Source: Durusdinium trenchii
Lineage: Eukaryota; Sar; Dinophyceae; Suessiales; Symbiodiniaceae
Length of the DNA stretch: 64,000 bases
Assembly (NCBI GenBank): GCA_963970005.1
Contig: CAXAMN010029116.1
Coordinates: 250,717-314,716, forward strand
Direction: 5' to 3'
The position numbers and the translations under genes were made by a program. Each line of letters starts with the position of its first letter. The stretch's first letter is position 1. Shown piece by piece: positions 1 through 12,109 of the stretch. The notes below the pieces were generated by a model that was not told the origin of the DNA, did no database searches, and saw only the letters and a program-made list of their open reading frames with translations.

Positions 1-136
1 ATAGGAAACACGGGCAGCAGTGTGATTGGCGCTTTAGGCCACAAAGAGCATAAAGACGAACAAAGTGAGTTGTCTCCAAATTAGGTGTCAACATATCAGT
101 TGCTGTTGGTCGATTCTCAAGAATACAGGGCTCCGT

Positions 137-508
137 CTAATCCACTGTATCTGACTCGTGAACATCAATTCCACTTCCAAGCTGACCCACAAGGGACAGT
201 CTCACGCACAATTCGACCTTGACGATTCTCCGAGTGCAGGGCTTGATCAAGCAGGCAAATACCGTGTTGGCGAGGGCCTGGAACTTAGGATTTCGGTTTG
301 AACTTCGTTCAACAAATATCAATTCAGAAAGAACATCGTGCAACAAACCCTCTTTTGTCGGCTCTTCCAACACTTTGAGGCTGTTCGTTTCTAAGGCCAG
401 TGCCAGCGGGACCAAGCCTTCTTCCCAGGTGCGGCACTTTTTGGAGGTCTGCGGTAAGGAACGGAAGGGAAGGCTAAGGCTAAGGAACTCTGGCTTCCTG
501 ATCCGCAT
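137..508 (-). CDS. possible minus-strand exon, unknown protein
   Basis: This is an open frame of about 120 codons on the minus strand. Its middle part (Leu/Glu-rich, roughly residues 30-90) reads like a helical protein rather than random translation, with few low-complexity runs. I do not recognise a family. No partner exon could be linked to it, and the start is not decided by anything visible. It could equally be a chance frame, since frames of this length occur by chance in a window of this size. Confidence 0.22.
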   Translation of the reverse strand: MRIRKPEFLSLSLPFRSLPQTSKKCRTWEEGLVPLALALETNSLKVLEEPTKEGLLHDVLSELIFVERSSNRNPKFQALANTVFACLIKPCTRRIVKVELCVRLSLVGQLGSGIDVHESDTVD

Positions 509-1185
509 GTTCCGTAGGCTTTGGCCAACATCACCTGGGCTATGGCAACTTTGAACATTGTTGATGAGCAGCTGCTAAAGGCCGCAGAAAGGGATGTCGA
601 GCAGCTCAACCATCAACCTTCCGTTGGCTAGAATTGGTACTGATTTTTGGACTACAGCAAGCAGGCATGAAGAGTGTTAGCAAACACCCTCGGCACTATA
701 TGTATATTATATATGAATACACACTATAACAAATGATACAAATGGCACGCACTTTGCATTTCTTCAATGTATTTCAAGGGCACGACCTTCAGTCCGAGTG
801 AATCTCTGCTTAAGTTGAGTGGATGTATGCTGGAGAATTGTTGGGTAGTGGGCCTTGGCCCCGAACTGTTGGTAGTGGCGACTATATAGGGCCTAGGGAT
901 GAGGACACAGGGATAGCGGACAGACGTGTTGCATTTTTATAGTAGATGGTTACTATTTGTTGTTTGTACTCAGCAAGGAGGAACAAACAGATTGTGTTTT
1001 AGAACATAGGTGCTTTGTTCTGCGAGCCACTGAAATTGGCTGAGCATTTTGCACCAGTTCTTTTTCTTTGCAGCCATACTTGGATCCTGGAATGTTAGTT
1101 CAAGTCTTCAGGAAAGACATCATTCTGTTGTCAAGCATGTGCGATTTGTCAGCAGTTCCACGAGAGATCAAGCCTATCTGAATAA

Positions 1186-4100
1186 TTGCCTGCTTTCTTG
1201 GCCATGGCGCGCATGCCTCGTGTTCTCAGAGCTTTGCTCTTTTCTTACGTTGCTTTGCAGAGCGTTTGCAATGCAGAGCTGCAGGATGAGTTGAAAGCAG
1301 CCATGGAGCCTTGGCGATTGTTCGCTGCTCGAAGAGCCTGTTCCCTGGAAGACTTTCGTAGGTCTCCAATCGTAGGTCTCTTCTGATCTCTTCATTGCAT
1401 AAACGGAAAGAGGAAGACATGACACTTCTGATATCTTCTTGTTGGCCCCCCCGCTCCGTCGACTAAGACATGCTGTAATAGAATGTAATGGATGGACGAG
1501 TCAGCGCCAGGTGTTTCTATACCCCCAACTACTAAAGGTCTAGGGAAACCATAAAAGACCCCCAGTTTTGGGGTCTACAATGGGTCCCTGGGGTCCCTTG
1601 CTTGTAGTAGGGGGTATGTGTTTCTCACCTGGTCATTGTGTGGCTTTCTCCGTGTTGCTCGCAAGTCAAACTTGAAACCGCTGCGAGATTGCTGCTGTTG
1701 AAAGATCAGCTTGCTTGAGGTGAACTCAAACTTTCTACGCCCTCTGAAATGCATACTGACTCATGCTGACCACCAAAGAAGCACCAACTGGTTATAGTCA
1801 TACAGTAATTTTGTCAGCTCTCCAATCATTACGTAGACCCTTGGATCTCCAACCGAATCTTGGGCTTTGCCAAGGAGCGTGTGGCCGACCAAATGCGGGA
1901 CTGGGTCTCCAACTTCAAGTCGTGTCAATCTCTCTGTTTGTGTTACAGAGTAGGGGAGCCCCACATAGTTCGTTTCTGTGCACAACTTCTTTTGGTACTG
2001 CACTATCACAGTATCCAGCCTAGTGTCTTGCTACATTTGCAGGACAAATATGACATGGGCTTGGCGGCGGCATTTTACTCGCCCAAGCTGAACTTCACAG
2101 TGGCCTCCGGCTACACAGATGCAGGCACAACACAACTAGGGCTCAATGGAAGAATATTCATTGGAGATGAGTGCAGGACAACCAGTTCCTAACGGAGAGC
2201 CTTTCTCATTTTCACTGGTGCACTGCTTTGTAGATTCCGTTGTGGACTCACTGTGGGAAATGTCTGTCAAGTTGGAACATCAAACACTCGGAATGTAATC
2301 CATCATCATTCACATGCAACATAAGCAGGACTTGGCATGGGACACATGGAACTTCCTAATTCATCAACCATTGACCGCCTGGACATAGGCTTGGGCATGG
2401 GAAACAAGACCCGGCTTGCTCAAGTTGATGACCTCTATGTCTCTTAGCAATTATAGATTTGGCTTGTCCAGTTGCTCTGCATGTGTGAATGTGCTCCAAT
2501 GCCTTGTCCATGTCTGACCTTGAAGGGTTTCATTTTACATTTGGAGGGGTGCACACACATTTAGCACGCATCTTCAATCCAAGGTCTGGGGCTCAACCAC
2601 AAAGATGATCACAGCCCCGGCTGTGCTGCAGCTCGTGGAGCAGGGGAAGGCCCAACTGACGCAGATAAGTATGAGTAAAAACCTTACTGTTGTTTCTCAG
2701 CATAGAGAGCCTACTGCTGCTGCTTTGTGTTAAATCTGCATGTTTAGCGACTTCTCACATGCGTCTCTTGCTTCTTTGCCCATGAGGTGAACCTCACTGA
2801 CCCGATTGCCTTGCACATTGATCCCATTTTGATAGCTCTGAACGGCACTCGTTTAGAGGATCACTTTGGCTCTCCAATCCATGGTGTTCAAATCCAACAT
2901 CTGCTTCACATGACGAGTGGCATCCAGGATTACGATGGCGAGGCCTTCTCTCGCGCCCAGTTTGCCAATCGTTCCAAGGCTTTTGGACCCATTGAGATCA
3001 TCGGGAAGTTCGTAAGTCCAACTCTTCAATCGGTCCCAGGGCAGCAGCAGATGTATTGCAGCACCAACTACATCCTTCTAGGCCTGTATTGACCAAGCTC
3101 AAAGGAAGAAATGTTGAACAATATAATGGAGGGAATACATTCTTTTGGGGTGGATGCAGGATTGGTCTTGGCCACTCATTACCATCAGCCCGACTCTTCC
3201 TGGGCATGGCAAAACTACGACCAAGCTTCCGTGGTTCCGAAGGCACAACTGCGAGAGTGGAGCCTAAAAGAATGGTGTTGCATGGTGAGCCAGTCATCCA
3301 ATCAGTGCTTTTGAAATACTTCACGTTTGTTGACAGACCTGAAGCACTGATAAACCATGGGCAGTGTTCACAGGCTTTGCAGAAGGTCTTTAAGAACTCC
3401 AAGTTTGTGATGTCGGGCCCCTGCAGCCAATACACGCCAGTCCACGGCTTCATGGAGTTTTATCCATCCGCCCAGTTGCCTAAGCAAGACGTATGGGACG
3501 TGAGCTGTTTAGGTGGTTGGACTGCAGGGAACTATGTAGGCTCTGTCGCAGATGTGGCTCGATTCACCTACGAGCTTTACAACAAGAAGAAATCGAGCAT
3601 CCTTTCCTCGGCCTCCCAAGCGCTCCTTACCAACTTTAGCGCTCCTCACATGGGTCTCTTTGCTCAGATTGATCGTGGTCGGAAAGCCCTCAAGATACAG
3701 TCCACGCAGAGGCAAACAAATTCAGATTGAATCCAAGATGAAAGAACATGACGCAAACTTTTGGGGCGGCTTGAAGGCCACTCCTGCTGCTGCTGTCGCC
3801 TCTGATACTACATTGCTACATGATACTACGACAATGACTACCACTACCACACAATTGCCACCACCGGGTTTGGGTTGCCAACTTTTAATTGGGTGGCTAC
3901 TAGATGTCATTGTTCCACGATGCTGTTTGCTGTCTTCACGAAACAATGACATGTGGAACTTACTCGCATCCGTTTATGTTCAGTCCATCGGAGTACAAAC
4001 AAACACTTCCACATGTAAACTGCGATTTCAAGCCATTGTAGTGCCTGTACTGTATCATGCTGCAAGGCTGGTACCAAGCAAATACTCTGCAACACATCAT

Positions 4101-4565
4101 ATGTTTATGTTCACGGATCATACCTTGAGGGAGGGCAAGTGCTTTCAGGTCCTTTCCCCATGAAGTTCTATGGAATGGGGACTTTTAACCTCGCTTGGAG
4201 CGTGGGCACTTCCGATGCTTATGGACATGTCGGAGACACCTATGGCTATCAATCGCAAACAACCTATATTCCCGAAGATGACTTTGTGATCACCGAGTCT
4301 TGGAGATCACTTTGAAGTATCCGTTCGGTTGGTTCAAGAGACCGCCAGGTGTCCCCCCGTAGGGTTGTTTTGGGAATCCTTGTGGCTTTAGAGGTGCTTC
4401 TTGATGTTTGGCGACTTTTCAGTTTGTTTGGCACGTCCCAACTCTGGAGCACCACCAACAAGTGCTCTTTCTGTGCATTGCTGAAGGTGGCCACCAATGT
4501 GGAGACTACCAAACAAGCGCAGCCTGCTGATTTCACGTGCTTGGCCTATCATGAGCTCAAGGTGA
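1186..4565 (+). CDS. serine hydrolase, class C beta-lactamase-like, multi-exon
   Basis: This is a split gene for a beta-lactamase-related serine hydrolase (PF00144-type fold). The N-terminal exon (about 1186-1370) encodes a signal-peptide-like segment: MPRVLRALLFSYVALQ, then CNAE. Further exon-like pieces lie at about 1860-1925 (a helix with KERVADQMRDW) and 2040-2175 (MGLAAAFYSP). One at about 2588-2670 contains the catalytic-type SxxK motif (GSTTKMITAPA). The piece at 2787-3090 contains HLLHMTSGI and the Y-x-N-like YCSTNYILLGL. Others follow at about 3150-3245 and 3320-3640. The piece at about 4155-4300 contains HVGDTYGYQS, in the place of the third active-site motif, and the last lies at about 4480-4560. 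Together they cover the family's usual motif order. Known of the family: these enzymes hydrolyse peptides or esters through the Ser of SxxK. The substrate cannot be told. The signal peptide suggests secretion. Exon limits are estimates. A short inverted-repeat element lies in an intron at 1519-1617. Confidence 0.6.
1519..1617. mobile_element. 99-bp MITE-like element with 8-bp direct repeats
   Basis: The ends are inverted repeats (ATACCCCCAACTAC and its near-complement GTAGTAGGGGGTAT). The element is flanked by the same 8 bp, GTGTTTCT, at 1511-1518 and 1618-1625, as expected for a target duplication of hAT type. Its inside is palindromic too (GACCCC...GGGGTC near 1557-1576). A further 7-bp inverted pair, CCAGGTG at 1508-1514 and CACCTGG at 1626-1632, surrounds it. 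An alternative is therefore a larger 125-bp foldback element. It sits in an intron of the serine hydrolase gene. Confidence 0.5.
2588..2670 (+). CDS. exon with the SxxK active-site motif
   Basis: This short exon encodes VWGSTTKMITAPAVLQLVEQ, where S-T-T-K fits the nucleophile motif of class C beta-lactamase-like hydrolases. It follows the exon with the family's N-terminal strand and precedes the exon with HLLHMTSGI, so it is in the right order. It begins after an AG. Confidence 0.5.
2787..3092 (+). CDS. exon with the central hydrolase domain
   Basis: About 100 codons encode NLTDPIALHIDPILIALNG, then IHGVQIQHLLHMTSGIQDYD and QQMYCSTNYILLGL. Both latter motifs are standard in the beta-lactamase-like family. 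The first is the 'LLtHtSGl' element and the second is the YxN-type active-site strand. The frame ends in TGA at about 3090, and the next conserved piece lies in another frame, which implies an intron. Confidence 0.55.
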   Translation: MNLTDPIALHIDPILIALNGTRLEDHFGSPIHGVQIQHLLHMTSGIQDYDGEAFSRAQFANRSKAFGPIEIIGKFVSPTLQSVPGQQQMYCSTNYILLGLY

Positions 4566-4998
4566 GTCGTGGCATGAACATTCAGCAAGCTTGTTATGAG
4601 ACTGTTTGGGTGGGTCTCCTGCACGAGACACCTGGAGACATATCGGCTAACATCAGTTTTCAGTTTTCAAGGCCGTTTTGACTGGACGCCCAAAGCCTCA
4701 TTGCGCCATGGTCATACCTCAGCGGTTGCTCGGCCTTGCTTTGACACATACTGTATCCAGTCCTTCCCAAGCAGTTGCAAACAGGCCGTTTAGGTCCTAG
4801 GAGTCCTAGGTTTGTTGTATTGTCTTCAGTATATACCCTTGCTTTGCCCCGTGCATGTTTTTGCCACAGGGTCGGAAACGGAACGTGTAGTCGTGCTAAT
4901 TTTTACAACCGATATATTTTACATTATTTTACAATATTTTACACTTTTCCGACCCGGTGGCCATAGATGTCAATGTTATGTAGACACTATCTATGACT

Positions 4999-5007
4999 AT
5001 GATTACT

Positions 5008-5044
<37 letters not shown>

Positions 5045-5112
5045 GGATGAGGATGAGGATGAGGATGAGGAGGAGGATGAGGAGGAGGATGAGGAGGAGG
5101 AGGAGGAGGGAG
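4999..5112. repeat. GAT/GAG trinucleotide microsatellite
   Basis: A run of GAT units grades into GAG/GAGGAT units. It would translate as Asp/Glu in one frame, but no flanking coding signal was seen. Confidence 0.85.
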
Positions 5113-5221
5113 TTGTTGATGTGACGGCAGAAGATTCTACGGGGTTTCGGAAACAAGATGGAGCCCACGAACCCGAATGCAAACACGATCGAACATATGT
5201 CCAAATGACACTCTTGTAGGA

Positions 5222-5455
5222 CACTCTCGTGGGACACTCTTGTGGTTCACTCTTGTACGAAACTCTTGTGGGACACTCTTACGGGACAATCTTGTGGGAC
5301 ACTCTTCTGGGGCAGTCTTGTAGGAAACTCTTGTGGGACACTCTTATGGGACACTCTTGTGGGACACTCTTGTTGTGGGACACTCTTACGGGACACTCTT
5401 GTGGGACACCTTTCTAGGACATTCTAGGACGCTCTTGTGGGACGCTCTTGTCGCT
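5222..5455. repeat. tandem repeat of about 15 bp (GGGACACTCTTGT)
   Basis: About fifteen imperfect copies of a unit built on TGGGACACTCTTG follow one another directly. The open frames through it are products of the repeat. Confidence 0.85.
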
Positions 5456-5962
5456 CACCTGCGACATGCCGCGTTTACACCAGCATGTTTCGCGCTCCCC
5501 AGTGGCACGGCGCATCGCAAACGCACTTTCCACCAAGGCCGCGTAAATCCTCATGGCGCTGCGACATCACGGACGTAATTCCGCCACGCGGTCCGCCACA
5601 TACTAGAAGCAAACATATCACATGATACCGCCAATCATCCCGCTCACCAGTGACACGCCGCGTTTGCACCAGCATGTTTCGCGCTCCCCAGTGGCACGAC
5701 GCCACGCAAACGCACTTCCCACCAAGGCCGCGCAAATCCGCGTGGCACTGCGACATCACAAACGTAATTTCGCCACACGGTCCGCCGCCCAGAAGCAAAC
5801 ATATCACATGCTACCACCAATGATCCCGCTCACCAGCGACACTGTGCGTTTACACCAGCATGTTTCGCGCTCCCCAGTGGCACGGCGCCACGCAAACGCA
5901 CTTCCCACCAAGGCCGCGCAGATCCGCGTGGCGCTGCGACATCACAATCGTATTTTCGCCAC
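5455..5962. repeat. satellite of about 190 bp, three copies
   Basis: Three copies begin near 5450, 5640 and 5828, each with CGCTCACC followed by a GCGTTT-containing block and TTTCGCGCTCCCCAGTGGCA. A fourth, diverged copy lies at about 6688-6860, beyond the arrays at 6000-6610. The period is about 188-190 bp. Confidence 0.8.
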
Positions 5963-5999
5963 GAACAAAGTCCTATTCCGCAACTCTCCATTCTTCTGA

Positions 6000-6225
6000 A
6001 ACTTTTCTTCCGCAACTATTTGGTACTCTTCCGCAACTACTCTTCAGAAACTATTCTTCAGAAACTATTTTGGGATCTTCAGGAACTATTTTGGTTTCTT
6101 CAGGAACTATTTCGCGATCTTCAGAAGCTATTTTGCGATCTTCAGAAACTATTTTGCGATTTTCAGAAACTATTCCGCGATCTTCAGAGACTATTTCGCG
6201 ATCTTCAGAAACGGTAGGTGGGTGG
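6000..6225. repeat. minisatellite array, CTTCAGAAACTATTT unit
   Basis: About ten units of 20-22 bp (CTTCAGAAACTATTTTGCGAT) are arranged head to tail. The array at 6330-6605 carries nearly the complementary unit, so the two arrays form a large inverted pair. Confidence 0.8.
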
Positions 6226-6329
6226 GATATTGACGTACCTTGTGACCGCTACGGTATATACATGCTTGTTTTGCGATCTGCAGAAAGTTTTTCGAGCAGG
6301 CTTGATGTTGCTCTTCGACTCTTTGTAGT

Positions 6330-6605
6330 TTCCGAACATCAGTTTCTGAAGAACGCCGTAGAGTTTCCGAAGATTAGTTTCCGAAGAATAGTTCCCGAAG
6401 AAAGCCTTAAAGTTTCCGAAGATCACTTTTTAGTTGCCGAAGATTAGTCTCCACTTAACAGTTTCCGAACACCGTAAAGTTTCCGAAGAAAACCGCATAG
6501 TTTCCGAAGATTAGTTTCCGAAGAAAGCCGTAAAGTTTCCGAAGATTAGTTTCCGAAGAAAACCGCAAAGTTTCCAAAGATCACCTTTTAGTTTCCGAAT
6601 AAAAC
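6330..6605. repeat. minisatellite array, GTTTCCGAAGATTA unit
   Basis: Repeats of (A)GTTTCCGAAGA with short spacers (AAGCCGTAAA and the like). The unit is close to the reverse complement of the array at 6000-6225 (ATAGTTTCTGAAGA). Confidence 0.8.
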
Positions 6606-6839
6606 TTTGACCTTTTCGCCACACGGTCTGCCCACGCACTAGAAGAAAATACATATATATATATATCATATCACATGATACCAATCATCCCGCTGACCAG
6701 CGACACGCCTCGTTTACACCAGCATGGCTCACCCTTCAGCGGCATGGCGCCACACAAAGGCACTTTCCACCAAAGCGTGCCCCCCAGTGGCACGGTGCCA
6801 CGCAAACGCGCTTTCCACCAAGGCCGTGCAAATCCGCAG

Positions 6840-7135
6840 GGCGCAGGCGAGGCTTCGAACCACGCTTCAAGTCTGCAAAACGAGCGTTTCGTACGCTTCA
6901 AGTCTGCAAAACGAGCGTTTCGTACGAGACCGAGCGTTTCGTACGCGACTTCCTCCAAAAGTCACGCCAGTCACGCTTCGAGCCTGCAAGACGAGCATTT
7001 CGCGCGAGACTTCCTCCAAAAGTCACACGTCAAGTCTCCAAAACAAGCGTTTCGTACGAGACTTCCTCAAAAACTCACATGTCAAAGTCTGCGAAACAAG
7101 CGTTTCGTACGAGACTGTCAAGCGGAAACACCCAT
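6840..7135. repeat. tandem repeats, TCAAGTCTGCAAAACGAGCG unit
   Basis: Several imperfect copies combine CTTCAAGTCTGCAAAACGAG, CGTTTCGTACGAGAC and TTCCTCCAAAAGTCAC in varying order. The open frames across them are repeat-driven. Confidence 0.75.
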
Positions 7136-7239
7136 CAGAGCACACACATCAAGCAGCCCTGCCAAGCAGTTTCGCGATTCCAGAACGCCCGCTCACACGC
7201 CAGTCCCAATGTCACAGCGACAGTCACCTCTAGCGCAAC

Positions 7240-7440
7240 TCACAACCTCACGATTCCCTGCGCCTGCCACGAAAGTTTCCGCGTCCACGCGTCTAACGCG
7301 CGCAAAGTACTGCGCCTGCCACGAAATGTCACATCTGTCACACCTTGCTTCACGATTCCCTGCGCCTGCCACGAAAATCGCACTTCCACACCTGAAAGCC
7401 CCGCACAAAGTACGGCTGCGACGAAAAGTGGCAATATCAT
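7240..7440. repeat. short repeat CGATTCCCTGCGCCTGCCAC
   Basis: Three or four copies of TTCCCTGCGCCTGCCACGAA or shorter forms of it (GCGCCTGCCACGAAA) lie between 7250 and 7385, with related GCGCCTGCGCAG at about 7683. Confidence 0.65.
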
Positions 7441-7499
7441 ATCATGTGAGCTTCAACAAAATTTGCACCACACCACACGTTTGGCATGATTTTGACCCG

Positions 7500-10400
7500 T
7501 TCTGAGGACACTCCCATCCACCAAAATCACCATTTCAGCTGAGACTTGTCACGAAAACAAAACCGAGCTTCGATGCGACGTCCGGAAACGCAAATCTCAA
7601 TGGCACGGCCACATCCAACACCACTCCCCAAACGCTAATCCCAATGGAACTGCGCAGAAAACTGCGGATCTCACAAAACGCTGCGCCTGCGCAGTGAAAT
7701 CAACCTCCACACTTCAACATCTTACATTTCCACACGTTTCCACGCTATTTCACACGAATCTGACACGTCACGTTTCCATCCGAAACCCTCTCCAAAAGCT
7801 TCCCCCAATGGCAGCGCCTTAGCGCCCTACCGCGAACGGTTGCGAACGGTTGTGGACGTAGAAACAGCGGGTCGCGAACAAGGCTCTACCCCCAGACCCC
7901 CATCAAACGAGAACCCTTCGCTACGCACTCGGGAAAAAGCAAGGAACCACCAAGTGAGACCCCAAATTCAGGAAAAACAGATCAAAGCAGCGCAAAGCAC
8001 AGGGTTTTGTAGGGAAGACACTCAGGCTCCGTGTGTTGATCACACCAAAGGACATAAAGCATGTGTTTTTAAAGCAGGGTTTTGGTGGTTGGGTGATTTC
8101 CTCATGCTCAAAAATGCAAACAACTACAGTACACGTTCAGTTTCCGAACCGGAGGGATGTTTTTGTGTGCAACTTGTGGATAGACAGCCTCACCATTAGC
8201 CAAGAGAGGGCCACCTATTTTGGATGCTTGTTCTGTGAGCCGAGGTTTATTGGAAAGTGCGTGTGCATGCCAGAGATAGTTGTCTAGACGCTAGAACAAA
8301 TTATGTGTATTCCTATGATTCGGACTTTTGACGGCACTGGCTATGGCACAAGGCGCCAGGAGGCCATCCGCCGTTTGAAACTGGGCACAGCCTGTGCAGC
8401 ACAGAAGCGCCAAAACTGGCGCTGAAGATCAGTTTTCGCCTGTGGCACTTGGCTGCACGAACGACGCGGTGCGATGCTTGTAGCGCTGCGGACAAAAGAT
8501 GCGCAACATGTGATTGGTCAAGGCGAAGGCTTTAAGACGTCAGTGTTTTGTCGGGGAGCGATCAGTGCAGATCTGATTGTTGCTTAGTAATTCTTTTTGT
8601 TGAAGAGGAGCATTGATTATGGACAATCCCATTAGACAGACATTAGACATTTGTTCCACCTGGAGATGATTGGTCAAACAAAGCGCTGGTTGATAACTTG
8701 GCTCTTGCAGCCACAGGAAATGGCAACCTGACCTGACCCAATTCTTTGCCTTGCTGCCTGTTGCAGGCTATTGCCGTGCCAGCTCAGGGCCAGGTGGGGC
8801 AGTCGAGAAAACAGATCAGGTGAATGGGAGAGGAAGATGCAACTTACAGTCTGGAAGTAGAAACGTTTGAAGACTGGAGTAGTTTGAGAGGAGCTTACCA
8901 GCGGACCCTACGAGACAGATGTCATATCAATTCATATCAGGTGCTGCATGGTGTAGACAAAGAATGGATGAATCCAACACAATTGATTGCATTCACAGAT
9001 TCAAACTGACATCGGAAGATCCCCGCCCAACACACACACACAAGCTTAAACCTTTTATGTCTAAGCTTGTGTTGTTGGATCATACATCATTTCTTGCCAA
9101 AGTAGCGACCTTCGCGTTAGGTGGACACCTTCAAGCCCTTTGAGCTTTCCACCATCCTGTGGTGCCATGCTCAAAATCGATACTTTGAGACCGGAAGCTT
9201 GGTGGTTAGGGTTCGCTATTCGTTGGGGTCCCCATTGTAAATCTATGATCTTGCTAGCTTCACCGCTTCACCCTGGGATGCAACCGACTCTTAAGATTGT
9301 TGGACAACGCTTTCCATCGATGTGATGCTGTGTCAAGGTCATATGGGAAGATGAGCCTAGCAAATCAAGATCTGTGCAGCTGTGGGGCGCTCAGTTTCGG
9401 ACTCTTGTCAATGGACTTAGCTATATAAGCTAAATACACGTCAAAGAGACATCACATCTCAGTCATGGAGTGGAAGAACAACGCACTGTATGGAAAGCTT
9501 TAAATGATTTTATATGGGAGCCGTCAGCATTGTTTGCTTGATCGTTGGGTTGCTTTTTTCTTATATCTGCGTGTTGAAGCACCTTTTGACGTTAAAATAC
9601 AATCGAACCCCAGCGGACTGCGGAGGCGCTCAACCACTTTTCAAAGCGGCAGCTGGCACTGTTCCAAGACTGCTGGAGGATACAATACAGTTAACAGTCA
9701 CGCCTGATGAATCACCAACTTGAATACTTCTCGAATCAAAAGTGCAAAGCTCGTAGACCGACCTGCTTTACCAGGACTTTACGCTGAGATGTCTCGTGAC
9801 CATTGCCTGGTCATTTGCAGCTTACAGGCGTTTGCACGAAGTATTGCGTAGGGCACACAGCAACACCTGGTGAAGATGCCGCCGTGTTTGGCTGCTCCAG
9901 CAGTCAAGTTGGTGCCCTCCTTCCATGTAGATGAAGACTGGTGACACTGTAGTGGCCTCCTTCATTGAGGGCCCTGTTGTGCAGGCACAAGGAAGAGCAC
10001 CTTTTCCAAGCAATCGGCGATCACTTGATCTCACAGGCGGGAGATGGAAGAGGACTCCAGAGGAAAGATTTGGCCGAGGGTGTTTTTCAGGCTTTGAATC
10101 AATAGATGTGGAAGCGTGAAGGATAGTTAAAACATGCTGCAATCTTCTGATGAAGCTAGCAAAAGGATGGGAACCATGGCCCAGCAACATGCAGTGTGCC
10201 AGTGTGCACTCGATTTCCAAGGCTCTATCTCGACATTGGGTTTGTCCGGTTCAGGTCCACACGGCGAACTGCGGTGAGCTGGCCAACATTGTGTGAGATC
10301 CCAGCACCCCTTCGCGATAAGATCGACTTACGGTTGCATTGCCGATAGTATTTTGCCCAGTTTGTTCTTCAGCGATCGAAGATGTAGTTTGTGTAGTCTA

Positions 10401-12100
10401 TTTTGGATGACTTGTGGGAGATCCCCTGAGTTTAGAACATGCGAGCTGGCTTTCCTTAGCTGCTTAGAGCCAGTTCTACAGGGAAGCAACTTTCTTTTTG
10501 CATTGACTCTTGCACGCATTGTTCCTTCAAAGCTGTTTCGGAGCAAGTCAAGTCGTTGAGGCTTGGGCCTATGGACTTCTGCAGATACACCATGAGAGGT
10601 GCCTGTGGTTTCTTTTGTTTCCACTTTTGGAGTAATGAGTGCAGCAAGCAGGTCCTTTGGTGCTCCGGCCCAGGTTATTCCAAGAAGTCGCACGCCGGGC
10701 AAATGTTCGATTGCAGGATTTCAAGCAACAGGCTGGGTGCAACAACAGCTTAAAGAGGAACATTTTGTATGTATTTCCGAGACGTTTCAATCTTCAATCC
10801 TTTGTGGTGTAAGTTCACTTTTTTTTCCGCTTCCGTCATATGCTTGAGAAGCGCAAGGAGATTGCCAGCATCATTTGGGGTTTTGCTGCCAGTGACATTC
10901 TTCCGGCTGCTGGCTACTGAGTGGACTCGGAGTCGTCAATAGATCGCTGCTTGCAGTTTCACCCCAGACTAAGGCGTTCTTTAGCAATGCAGCGCTTGCT
11001 GCCCAGCGACTGGCTGGGATCTCGGTGAAGGTACTTTCAATTCATGTCCCAGGGCCCAGAAGATGAGGTTCCAATTGATTATTTGATGGGCAGAATCATC
11101 AGTGCACCCTGAAGATAGCTTCTTTTTTGGAGACTCTTGTCGCAAAATATATGCACTGAATTCGGGCTTCTTGGAACACATCGTTGGCATTCCTTGTACT
11201 GAGAGAGTGGAAACAAGTTGTACCAAATTGCCATAAAACTACTCCTCTTGTATTTGCTCTTGGATATTTGGATTCGTCTAGGGTCCTACTCTGATGAAAC
11301 TGCGCGGGAGGCCTTGACGCCACAGCAGACCACCAACATTTTGCTGATTCCTTAGGATTCGGAGCATTCGGAGTTCGGGTCAAAGGGCCAAAGTTGTTCT
11401 GTCGTGTGTCGGATGAAATCGGCCAACAGTGGAGGTGTAATCATGTTGAATCTAGGGATCTCCATGCGATCTCCAGTGAATGAGTTCCTGTAGTGAATGT
11501 CTTTGAGCCACCTCGCCTTTGAAAGTCACTTCGCCCCGTTTGAGCCTGAGGTGGGCTCTCACACGCAGAAGATGCAAACAGAGTTCTGTGTGGGGCGCCA
11601 CAAGATGTTGCTGGACATACTGAACACACAGCGGTCGGAGACATGCATGGGCTGACATGAGTAATTTTCGAGATAGAGATTTGACAAGATAATCAACATG
11701 TTTAGACCCGAACAATATGTGACAACCAAATTCTGGAAGCCCGCTTCTGAATCTGTTGGACAACTGAGTGCATGGCCAAAAGGAGGTTCCAGACATCAGC
11801 ACCAAACCCACCAAGGGCCACAACAGTGCTAGCTTTGCTGCCGCCTGCCACCAAGCAGATCGAAAGGCCGGAGGGTGAAGACTAGACCAGCCATCGGTTG
11901 TTGTCGTTGTTGCTGCTGCTACTGCTGCTGCTGCTTTGCCACAAATGACAACCACAAATCCCAGATTCCTACATGATGTGTTTGTACCTCTGAATGCAGG
12001 TTCAATATGCCCGAGATTGCCATTTGTTCGATGGCTGCAGCCAAGGCGACTCCGCTTTTGTTTTGCATCAAACCAAGTATTGTAGCTCCAACCATGCAAC
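7500..12100. other. mostly non-coding stretch
   Basis: No gene could be recognised here. Frames of 60-130 codons occur on both strands. The best are a basic minus-strand frame at 10328-10702 and a minus-strand frame at 11099-11383. None has a recognisable motif, and their lengths are within chance. A small frame at 9514-9723 starts with a hydrophobic helix (VSIVCLIVGLLFSYICVL) but stands alone. Confidence 0.4.
10328..10702 (-). CDS. possible basic protein exon, unknown
   Basis: A 124-codon minus-strand frame is rich in Lys, Arg, Leu and Ser in its last 80 residues (for example LHKLHLRSLKNKLGKILSAM). This suggests an amphipathic, nucleic-acid or membrane-binding helix if it is real. I do not recognise it and could not link it to other exons. 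A chance frame is a serious alternative. Confidence 0.2.
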   Translation of the reverse strand: MPGVRLLGITWAGAPKDLLAALITPKVETKETTGTSHGVSAEVHRPKPQRLDLLRNSFEGTMRARVNAKRKLLPCRTGSKQLRKASSHVLNSGDLPQVIQNRLHKLHLRSLKNKLGKILSAMQP

Positions 12101-12109
12101 CATCCTTGA

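Noticed and set aside
4812..5237. Acidic Asp/Glu protein and its hydrophobic antisense partner
   Set aside because: Both are translations of the GAT/GAG microsatellite.
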